Source: Chloroflexota bacterium
Lineage (GTDB): Bacteria; Chloroflexota; UBA6077; JADZDV01
Length of the DNA: 14,243 nt
Assembly: GCA_020850915.1 (NCBI GenBank)
Contig: JADZDV010000352.1
Coordinates: forward strand, 1-14,243
Direction: 5' to 3'
Shown: positions 1-5,484 of the stretch, one piece after another
Layout of the letters: each line of letters opens with the position of its first letter
Position numbering within the stretch: the stretch's first letter is position 1
Made by a program: the position numbers and the translations under genes
Notes under the pieces: model-generated
Told to the model about the DNA's origin: nothing
The model's input: only the letters and a program-made list of their open reading frames with translations
The model's database searches: none

Positions 1-748
1 GCCGCAGAAAAGCATCTTGATAGGTCTGGTCAGCGACAATCTCACCGAGTGCATCAGTGCCTGCTCTGGAACCAGTATCAAGAATTGCCCCGAAGGTCTC
101 CCCGATCTGTTCCGGACGCACTGGTTCGACCATATCAAACAGCGGCAACTGCCGTGCTGGCACGGTGAACCTCACGCAGAACCGGAAGCTTCCGGCGACC
201 GGCTCAGAGACTATCACGTCGAAGGCGCGCCGGACCTCAGGCGAAACAGGACCCGCCATGCGTACCGGTAGGCCGGCCAGGTACTCGTACACCCGTACGG
301 CATAGCGCGCCACCTGATCGATCTTCTGAGCAACGGTACTCAGTCGTGCCATCCCGGCGCCCACCCCTGGCCCACGGAGAATCCACTCGTACGACCCCGG
401 GAGAAGCGAGCGTCCGTCGAGGAGCACGCTCCGTTCGAACTTCATTTCGTCAAGCAGCCGATCCAGGTCGTCACGGGCAAAATCGGGCAGATCGGTGCGC
501 CCCAGGAAGGCGTGCGCATGGCGGATCGCCTCGTCAAGGGCCCCGGCCTTGCGGAACAGCGCTACACTGCTGACAGCAACGATGCCGCGTGTCTTGCGTC
601 TCTCTTCCGGGATCAGTTCGAATGCGTGCGCTTCGGCGATTCCCGCGTCACGATAGAGCGCGGCCGCTTCCTTCATCCGCCCTTGTATGGCGAGCCGATC
701 GGCTTGCCCCATCAAGAGCTCAGCCTGGCGATGGATATCGAGAGACAT
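1..748 (-). CDS. Hypothetical protein with helical TPR-like N-terminus (3' end beyond window)
   Basis: The minus-strand frame starts at an ATG (748-746) and stays open for 249 codons to the left edge, so the stop and C-terminus are missing. I do not recognise the family. Residues 1-105 are Ala/Leu/Arg-rich and helical, with a TPR-like pattern: a helix pair around 8-40 containing GRMKEAAALYRDAG, and a second around 60-85 containing ALFRKAGALDEAIRHAHAFL. Residues 108-249 look more mixed alpha/beta, including SFRFCVRFTVP (187-197) and a QLPLFD stretch (200-205). The start lies 2 nt after the stop of the upstream gene (TAG-CG-ATG), so the two are almost certainly co-transcribed and translationally coupled. 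No signal peptide or membrane segment is visible. Local GC is about 60%, below the central genes. The unbroken frame and natural residue composition support a real gene; the function is unknown. Confidence 0.75.
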   Translation of the reverse strand, partial: MSLDIHRQAELLMGQADRLAIQGRMKEAAALYRDAGIAEAHAFELIPEERRKTRGIVAVSSVALFRKAGALDEAIRHAHAFLGRTDLPDFARDDLDRLLDEMKFERSVLLDGRSLLPGSYEWILRGPGVGAGMARLSTVAQKIDQVARYAVRVYEYLAGLPVRMAGPVSPEVRRAFDVIVSEPVAGSFRFCVRFTVPARQLPLFDMVEPVRPEQIGETFGAILDTGSRAGTDALGEIVADQTYQDAFLR

Positions 749-750
749 CG

Positions 751-1221
751 CTACGTCCCTACAGTTCGGAAAGCGATTCGCGCGCTCAGAAAGCCGACCA
801 CTCCCACAATAGCAGGATACGGTGAACGACCCCTACGCGCCTGCTCTACCTTGAGCCTAACTCTAGCTCCTAACCGTGAATCGTCATCGCGGTCGATGCC
901 TGAAACTTCGAGACGCAGCAGATCGTCTCTTTCCAGGTCCAGATCGGGATCGGTCGAAACTTCCGCGTCGACAGGGATCATGTACCAGTCCGAGCCCGTC
1001 AGGCCTTCCGACCGACGGAGCGCCACCAAGCGCATGTGTGCCTCAGCGGCGGCCAGGGCAAGACAGTACGCGCCGTCCCGAGTAGCTTCATCGTGGTTGG
1101 CGCATCCCCGGATCTGCTCTGAACTCGGCTCTTGCCACTCGGCGATGTACACGGCCACGGGTCCGTCGTCTATGCGGACTATCCACGCTCTTGGCGATCG
1201 GTGATGCCGTTGCATGCACAC
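751..1221 (-). CDS. Hypothetical protein, first gene of a two-gene operon
   Basis: The protein is 156 residues if translation starts at GTG 1221-1219, which has a GGAG 9 nt upstream. An ATG at 1215-1213 is an alternative, and the frame stays open to a GTG at 1395. I do not recognise the family. The middle is a helical stretch (around 38-70) containing CANHDEATRDGAYCLALAAAE. It is followed by TGSDWYMIPVDAEV (75-88) and a very acidic region, DPDLDLERDDLLRLEV (91-106), and the protein ends in a basic/hydrophobic tail with GVVGFLSARIAF. There is no signal peptide. It is probably a small cytosolic protein. The stop lies 2 nt before the ATG of the next minus-strand gene, implying a bicistronic unit whose products may work together. 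Sampled GC is about 53%, clearly below the 70% of central genes, which fits accessory or acquired DNA. The start is the weakest part of this call. Confidence 0.6.
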   Translation of the reverse strand: MCMQRHHRSPRAWIVRIDDGPVAVYIAEWQEPSSEQIRGCANHDEATRDGAYCLALAAAEAHMRLVALRRSEGLTGSDWYMIPVDAEVSTDPDLDLERDDLLRLEVSGIDRDDDSRLGARVRLKVEQARRGRSPYPAIVGVVGFLSARIAFRTVGT

Positions 1222-1373
1222 GCTCGCCGTCTCCGCATAGCCCTCGCCGACTCCGGGCGGCACACCAGGATGCCGTCTGTGCAAGTCGCTGATTCCGAGA
1301 TGGACGACGCGACTCGCCGACTCCGATTCCACGCAGCGCTCCAGGCAGATGTTCCCCGTTTGCAGGCCAGCCG

Positions 1374-1379
1374 AGTATA
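1374..1379 (-). promoter_or_regulatory. Candidate -10 element (TATACT) for the 1221-1 operon
   Basis: TATACT on the minus strand, about 150 nt upstream of the likely start of the first hypothetical gene. The same hexamer followed by CGG occurs in front of the XRE gene (3504-3509). No convincing -35 is visible. If the gene instead starts at GTG 1395, this site would lie inside it, so the call is tentative. Confidence 0.25.
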
Positions 1380-1466
1380 CCGGTGTCGAGGACACCCCTC
1401 AAGCTCTCGACTTCAGCGAGCAAACGAGTACAAGATGGCGGAGCACTGTGCTGAATCTGACGCCTG

Positions 1467-1487
1467 GGCAATGCCTGGGGCAATGCC
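1467..1487. promoter_or_regulatory. Two 9-bp palindromes GGCAATGCC, 12 bp apart: possible operator
   Basis: GGCAATGCC (GGCA-A-TGCC, perfectly symmetric) occurs at 1467-1475 and again at 1479-1487. The flanks are repeated too (GCCTGGG before the first, GCCTGGGG before the second). The 12-bp step is close to one helical turn. The pair would cover the -35 region of the -10-like TACGAT at 1495-1500, a layout typical of a repressor site. The binding protein is unknown; the site is inferred from symmetry and position. Confidence 0.4.
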
Positions 1488-1494
1488 ATTGACG

Positions 1495-1500
1495 TACGAT
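1495..1500 (+). promoter_or_regulatory. -10-like element (TACGAT) for a leaderless NUDIX transcript
   Basis: TACGAT ends 8 nt before the ATG at 1509, and no Shine-Dalgarno sequence precedes that ATG. This spacing places the expected transcription start at or next to the start codon, as in leaderless genes with a TANNNT motif. No clear -35 is present. Confidence 0.35.
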
Positions 1501-1508
1501 TCATCTTC

Positions 1509-2027
1509 ATGAGTTCCAGGTATAGAAAGCTAGTCAGCCCGCAAGGCAGCGACAAGCTCAAGGCGCGCCTCAAGCCGGTGCTGCTCTGGATCTGGAAGAA
1601 CGTTCCCTTTCCCGCCTGGGCGCGGCTGGCCTATCTGGACCTGACGCATCCACGATTCCTGATTGGCGTCATGGCGCTGATCCAGGACGAGCAGGGGCGG
1701 GTGCTGACCCTCGAGCACACCTACCGCCGACGGTACGCCTGGGGGCTGCCCGGCGGGTACGTCAAGCGGCGCGAAGCGCCTTACGAGGGGCTGCTGCGCG
1801 AAGTGTGCGAGGAGACGAGCCTGCGCGTGGAGATCGAGGCGCTGCTCGGAGCCGAGCTGTACAGCCCCTTCCATCTCGACCTGCTCTATCGCTGCCGGGT
1901 CGTGAGCGGCGAGTTCCGGCCCAGCTCGGAGGTGCGCGCGTTCCGGTACGAGCCGGCCGACCACCTCGACCACATCCTGCCGAACCAGGTGAAGATGCTG
2001 CGCCTGGCCGGGGTCATTCCCGCGTGA
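1509..2027 (+). CDS. NUDIX hydrolase
   Basis: A 172-residue protein expected to hydrolyse a nucleoside diphosphate linked to another group, using Mg2+ or Mn2+. The Nudix box spans residues 83-105: G83, E89, then REVCEETSL (97-105), giving G-x5-E-x7-RE-x2-EE-x-S-L. The box glycine near the end is replaced by Ser104. All the metal-binding Glu positions are kept, so it should be active. An N-terminal extension (1-50) rich in Lys, Trp and Leu precedes the Nudix fold, which starts near RFLIGVMALI. The substrate cannot be told from sequence. The start ATG has no Shine-Dalgarno but lies 8 nt after TACGAT. The 3' end overlaps the convergent EamA transporter gene by 14 bp, so read-through would produce antisense RNA for both. 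The upstream palindrome pair suggests specific regulation. Confidence 0.9.
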   Translation: MSSRYRKLVSPQGSDKLKARLKPVLLWIWKNVPFPAWARLAYLDLTHPRFLIGVMALIQDEQGRVLTLEHTYRRRYAWGLPGGYVKRREAPYEGLLREVCEETSLRVEIEALLGAELYSPFHLDLLYRCRVVSGEFRPSSEVRAFRYEPADHLDHILPNQVKMLRLAGVIPA

Positions 2028-3012
2028 CCACGTAGATTCCCGCCAGGATGATGGCCCCACCGGTGAGGAAGACCGCGCTCAGCGGCTCGCCGAGGACCAG
2101 CCAGGCCAGCAGGCCGCCGACGATCGGCTGCGCGAAGAAGAAGACGCCCACCACGGAGGCGTCGAGGGTCTCCATCCCCTTGTACCAGAGCCACCAGGCC
2201 AGCGCCGTGGAGGCCAGTCCCAGGTAGAGCACGGCCGGCAGAGCGACAGGCTCGAGGTGGGGAGCTCCCCGCCAGACAACCTCCACCGTCGTGAGCCCTG
2301 CCAGGAACGGGAGGCCAGCCAGGGCGCTCATGGCGGTCGCCGGCAGCGGGCCGTACGCTCGCACGAGGGACTTGCCCAGCACGGTGTAGAGCGCCCAGCC
2401 AGCCGCCGAGAGGAGGAGCAGCAGATTGCCCGGCACAGACCCTCCGACCAGCAGGTCGTCGAACCGCTCCCCGCCCAGGACGACCACCACGACTCCGAAC
2501 AGCGCCAGGAGCGTGCCACCCACGACCTGGCGGGTCAACGGCTCGCCGGCCAGGCGCCAGGCAAAGAAGCCGACGAACGCGGGTGTGGTGGTGGTCAACA
2601 GCGCGCCTTGCTGGGCGTTGGCGAGGTCCGTCCCGAGGAACTGCGTCGCCAGCGTCAGGGCGAGGGTCACGCCAAGCACGGCCAGGCGGCCAGCCTCGGC
2701 GCGACCGGGCCGCGCCACCCGGGTCACGCCCAGAAAGAGCGCCAGGGCCAGCCCGCCCAGGAGCAGGCGCAGCAGCGCCAGCGTGACCGGCGGCACGCTG
2801 GAAAAGGTTGCTTTCGAGACGACGTACATGCCGCCCCAGATCGCCGAGGCGGCGAGCGGGGCCAGAGCGGCACTCGCGGACACGCCGCGATTGGGAGCGG
2901 CAGCGGATCTCACCGCGGGCGCACGAGCTTCGATCTGTTGCCGCTCGCTGGCACTAGACCAGAGCCAGCGTGAGACCCTCGGACGCTGCCCGCGCAGCCG
3001 TCTGGATCCCAC
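2014..3012 (-). CDS. EamA/DMT-superfamily transporter
   Basis: A 332-residue membrane protein of the drug/metabolite transporter superfamily. There are two homologous EamA halves, about residues 48-180 and 196-330, each with five predicted hydrophobic helices. Each half shows the usual small-residue packing and a GEPLT/GEPLS motif (156-160 and 308-311). The first half carries the SAIWGGMYVVSK opening typical of the family. The role is probably export of a small metabolite or amino acid; the substrate is not predictable. The GTG start at 3012 lies 12 nt after the stop of the XRE gene, with a weak AGAGTCGAG just before it, fitting translational coupling. The 45-residue basic stretch before the first helix is longer than usual, so a later start (e.g. 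GTG 2883) is possible. The 3' end overlaps the NUDIX gene by 14 bp. Confidence 0.88.
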   Translation of the reverse strand: MGSRRLRGQRPRVSRWLWSSASERQQIEARAPAVRSAAAPNRGVSASAALAPLAASAIWGGMYVVSKATFSSVPPVTLALLRLLLGGLALALFLGVTRVARPGRAEAGRLAVLGVTLALTLATQFLGTDLANAQQGALLTTTTPAFVGFFAWRLAGEPLTRQVVGGTLLALFGVVVVVLGGERFDDLLVGGSVPGNLLLLLSAAGWALYTVLGKSLVRAYGPLPATAMSALAGLPFLAGLTTVEVVWRGAPHLEPVALPAVLYLGLASTALAWWLWYKGMETLDASVVGVFFFAQPIVGGLLAWLVLGEPLSAVFLTGGAIILAGIYVVTRE

Positions 3013-3024
3013 CTCGACTCTGCT

Positions 3025-3495
3025 CTATGCCGATCCGAGCACCCGGTAGAGATTCGAGATGAGCGAGCTGACCTCGGCCAGGAGCAGTTCGCGCCGCGGC
3101 GGCTCCAGCAGCTCAGAGCGCTCGAACAGCTCGCGGACGGCCTCCACGTTGCCGTCTTGCTCGGTCCCAAACCAGTCGGTCCAGGGATAATCGTCCAGAT
3201 CCCCAACCCCGGCAAAGTAGCGGAGCGGAAGCCGGCTGAGGCGGGCGATGGCGACCAGAGCCTCCAGGCTGGGCTCCTGGCGACCGGTCTCCCAGTTCGA
3301 GATGGTGACGTTGGAGAACGCCTTGCCGCGGCCCATCATCGCGGCGATCTCGCGGCCAAAAACCTCGAGGTTCTGACCTCCCAGGCGTTCGAGTCGGACC
3401 CGACGGATCCGCGGGCCAAGCAGGGCCCTGACGGAGCCGTATGCAGTGCAGTCGTCGGAGAACTGCTCGCTGAGGAGCGTGGCGTCGTCTAACAT
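3025..3495 (-). CDS. XRE-family helix-turn-helix transcriptional regulator
   Basis: A 156-residue DNA-binding protein. An HTH_3/XRE domain covers about residues 28-95. The family pattern is visible in RIRRVRLERLG (29-39), the recognition-helix region NVTISNWETGRQEPSLEALVAIA (62-84) and the trailing LPLRYFAG (89-96). The segment between the first two helices (GREIAAMMGRGKAFS) is a few residues longer than in compact Cro/CI proteins. Residues 97-156 are acidic and helical and may mediate dimerisation or effector sensing. The ATG at 3495 was chosen because TATACT sits 8 nt upstream; the frame stays open to 3543 but without a start signal. It lies directly upstream of the EamA gene (12-nt gap) and divergent from the histidine kinase. 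It probably controls its own transporter operon, an inference from gene order. Confidence 0.87.
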   Translation of the reverse strand: MLDDATLLSEQFSDDCTAYGSVRALLGPRIRRVRLERLGGQNLEVFGREIAAMMGRGKAFSNVTISNWETGRQEPSLEALVAIARLSRLPLRYFAGVGDLDDYPWTDWFGTEQDGNVEAVRELFERSELLEPPRRELLLAEVSSLISNLYRVLGSA

Positions 3496-3503
3496 AACGT
3501 CCG

Positions 3504-3509
3504 AGTATA
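3504..3509 (-). promoter_or_regulatory. -10 element (TATACT) of the XRE-EamA operon
   Basis: TATACT on the minus strand matches five of six bases of TATAAT and ends 8 nt before the ATG at 3495, predicting a leaderless or nearly leaderless mRNA. CGTCCG occurs on both sides of it (3498-3503 and 3515-3520), a possible but weak autoregulatory site. No good -35 is seen. Confidence 0.45.
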
Positions 3510-3599
3510 GCTGGCGTCCGGCTCTGGGGCAGCAGCCCGGCACGTTGGTCCCCCTGCCGCCGTTAACTACCCAGAGAGCTCCTGGGGAGGCATCACGGG

Positions 3600-5111
3600 G
3601 TGCGAAAGAGCCGATCGGACCCGGCCAACGAGGCGTCGATGGCGCTCAGTCGAGCCATGCTGGTCGCGGCGCTCGTGACCATCGTCGCGGTCGAGCTGCT
3701 CTCGGACCTGGTGCTGACGAGCATCGCACCGCCGAATCGCCCTCCGGTGCGAGCCGGCATCCTGATCCTTGCGATGGGCATCATCGCCATGACGCTGCAC
3801 GCGCGCCTCGCGCGAGCGGCCCGCGCTCACGCTCGCGCGGCCGAGCGTGAGCGCATGCTGCGCGAGCTGGGTGCCGCGCTCGCCGCCGAGCTGGACCTGA
3901 GCTCCCTCCAGCAGCTCGTGGCTCAGCAGGCGCGAGAGCTGGCCGGTGCCGACCTCGCCTTCCTGGCCACACCTGACCAGAGCGGCTACAAGGCGATCAG
4001 CGTCTCGCCGCGCGGTCCTAACCGCCTGCTTGGACAGCGCCTGCCCATCGAGGTTGGCGCCGCCGGGGCAGCGGGCATGGCGCTCAAAGAGCGCAGACCG
4101 GTCGTGGTTTCCCAGGAGCGGAGCCAGTCGGTCCTGACATCACGCCGCGAGCTGTTCCTCTCGGACAAGACGGCCTCAGCGATGGCCGTGCCATTGCTGG
4201 CCCGGGGCGGAGTCCAGGGCCTGCTGGGGCTTCACGCGGACGCGGCGGACGCGTTCGATGCGTCAACAGCCGACCTGCTGGCGCTCTTCGCGGACCAGGC
4301 GTCCGTTGCGCTAGAGAACGCGCGCCTCTTCCAGGACGTCGCCGAGATCGAAGGGCACGCTCGCTCGGCGCGGCTGAAGGACGAGTTCCTCTCCACCGTG
4401 GCGCACGAGCTACGAACACCCCTTGGCCCCATCCTCGGCTACATCGAGCTGCTGACGATGCGCCAGACATCAGAGGAACAGCGGGCCATCATGCTGACCG
4501 AGATCGCCACGGGCGTTCAGCACCTGAACGTGCTGATCGCCGATCTGCTGGATCTTGGCCGCATCGAAGCGGGCCGGCTCGGTCTGACCCCGATCGAGCT
4601 GGACCTCGCCCTGCTGCTCGAAGAGGCCCGCCTGCGCTGGAGCGAGCAGGAGGCAAAGCACCGGTTCGTGCTGGCCGTGCCGGACAGGCTGCTGGTCCAG
4701 GCCGACCCGAACCGCGTTCGGCAGGTCGTGGACAACCTGCTGTCCAACGCCGTCAAGTACTCGCCGAAGGGCGGACGGGTGCTGATCTCGGCCCGGCAGG
4801 CCACGGACGGCAGCGTGCACGTTCGGATCAGCGACCAGGGTATCGGGATGACGACCGACGAGCTGGTACACCTGTTTGAGAAGTTCTACCGAACGGGAGC
4901 AGCCCGCGAGGCAGCTTCCGGCACCGGCCTCGGCCTGGCGCTGACCAGGCTGGTGGTCGAAGCACACGGCGGTGCGATCAGTGCCGAGAGCGCAGGGCCA
5001 GGCCAGGGCTGTGCGTTCAACTTCTGGCTGCCGGCCGTCGCGGGCAGGACAAACGGAACTGTTGGCGCCGCGGGTAGCGGGCGGTTCCCCGTAACGGCCG
5101 GCGTCTGGTGA
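3600..5111 (+). CDS. Membrane sensor histidine kinase with GAF domain
   Basis: A 503-residue histidine kinase that should autophosphorylate on His and pass phosphate to a response regulator. Order: two membrane segments (about 19-41 and 52-68); a charged helical linker (70-98); a GAF sensory domain (about 99-243); a HisKA domain with H-box STVAHELRTPLGPI, phospho-acceptor His269; and a HATPase_c domain. The HATPase_c domain has an N-box with VDNLLSNAVKYS (377-388), a G1 box DQGIGM (412-417), an F-box LFEKFYR (425-431) and a G2 box GTGLGLAL (441-448). All key residues are present. Residues 482-503 are a disordered tail. The GTG start is supported by GGGGAGG at 3584-3590, 9 nt upstream. The loop between the membrane segments is very short, so sensing is probably cytoplasmic through GAF. 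No response regulator is adjacent, so its partner is unknown. Confidence 0.93.
   Translation: MRKSRSDPANEASMALSRAMLVAALVTIVAVELLSDLVLTSIAPPNRPPVRAGILILAMGIIAMTLHARLARAARAHARAAERERMLRELGAALAAELDLSSLQQLVAQQARELAGADLAFLATPDQSGYKAISVSPRGPNRLLGQRLPIEVGAAGAAGMALKERRPVVVSQERSQSVLTSRRELFLSDKTASAMAVPLLARGGVQGLLGLHADAADAFDASTADLLALFADQASVALENARLFQDVAEIEGHARSARLKDEFLSTVAHELRTPLGPILGYIELLTMRQTSEEQRAIMLTEIATGVQHLNVLIADLLDLGRIEAGRLGLTPIELDLALLLEEARLRWSEQEAKHRFVLAVPDRLLVQADPNRVRQVVDNLLSNAVKYSPKGGRVLISARQATDGSVHVRISDQGIGMTTDELVHLFEKFYRTGAAREAASGTGLGLALTRLVVEAHGGAISAESAGPGQGCAFNFWLPAVAGRTNGTVGAAGSGRFPVTAGVW
3823..3854 (+). repeat. Perfect 13-bp inverted repeat inside the histidine kinase gene
   Basis: GCGCTCACGCTCG (3823-3835), a 6-nt loop CGCGGC, then its exact reverse complement (3842-3854). 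It encodes the Ala/Arg/Glu-rich linker helix between the second membrane segment and GAF (around residues 75-85). It could form a very stable mRNA hairpin about 225 nt into the coding region. It may also be a by-product of Arg/Ala/Glu codons in GC-rich DNA. Confidence 0.6.
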
Positions 5112-5189
5112 AAAACACGCCCACCTGGACTGCGAAGTGCACCGATTGCACCGTCTCGCGCGAGGCAAGTCGGACGTTTACTCACCCAG

Positions 5190-5214
5190 TGCGCGCCCTG
5201 GGTCCAGGCGCGTG
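5190..5214 (+). terminator. Hairpin between histidine kinase and Flp pilin genes
   Basis: CGCGC-C-CTG (5192-5200), loop GGTC, CAG-GCGCG (5205-5212): an 8-bp GC-rich stem with one bulged C. It sits 80 nt after the kinase stop and 70 nt before the pilin start. There is no T-run, so an intrinsic terminator is uncertain; it could instead be a leader structure for the pilin mRNA. Confidence 0.3.
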
Positions 5215-5281
5215 ACCGGGCGGTTTCGCCGCGCGCCAACGTCCATATCAGCAACGCCGCACAGCGTAAAGGGGAGAGGCC

Positions 5282-5464
5282 GTGAGCCAGTTCATCGACA
5301 CGCCCGCGCGACTCCTACGAGCAGCGATCGAGCCCGCCAGGGGTCAGACGGTGGTCGAGGTTGCCCTGATCCTCGTGTTCATCGCGCTAGTCGCCATCGC
5401 GGCGCTGGGCGCATTGGGCACCTCTGTCTCGACCTGGATGGCTCCCATCAACGCTGGCTTCTGA
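5282..5464 (+). CDS. Flp/Fap-type pilin-like protein
   Basis: A 60-residue protein matching the Flp family of type IVb pilins, the subunits of Tad pili. It has a 21-residue leader with Arg at 10, 13 and 20, then a class III (prepilin peptidase) site after Gly21 (ARG|QTVVEVALIL) with Glu at +5. A single hydrophobic helix follows (about 25-45), then a short GTSVSTW polar end. The mature form would be 39 residues. The usual Tyr at +6 after the Glu is Val here. The GTG start has GGGGAGAGG (5271-5279) just upstream. No tad secretion, prepilin peptidase or ATPase gene is in the window, so assembly would depend on genes elsewhere. The gene is convergent with the WD40 kinase, 20 bp away. TadE-like pseudopilins have a similar leader but are longer. 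Confidence 0.85.
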   Translation: MSQFIDTPARLLRAAIEPARGQTVVEVALILVFIALVAIAALGALGTSVSTWMAPINAGF

Positions 5465-5484
5465 GCTTCGGGGCCCGCTCCGCG

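Larger units (their letters stand above)
1222..1508. other. Spacer between divergent hypothetical operon and NUDIX gene
   Basis: This 287-bp stretch has no convincing gene. The minus-strand frame of the neighbouring hypothetical gene stays open through 1395, but the codons beyond 1221 look unlike a folded protein. It contains the TATACT site at 1374-1379 (minus) and the palindrome pair plus -10-like element in front of the NUDIX gene (1467-1500, plus). Confidence 0.45.

Noticed and set aside
17..1204. Plus-strand frames at the left end, including a 230-codon one
   Set aside because: The minus strand has two linked frames with better composition and a TAG-CG-ATG junction. The plus-strand products are Arg/Ser-rich and overlap both of them.
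5155..5164. Palindrome CTCGCGCGAG, also present at 3807-3816
   Set aside because: Two copies of a short GC-only-type palindrome, one of them coding, are expected by chance in DNA of this composition.
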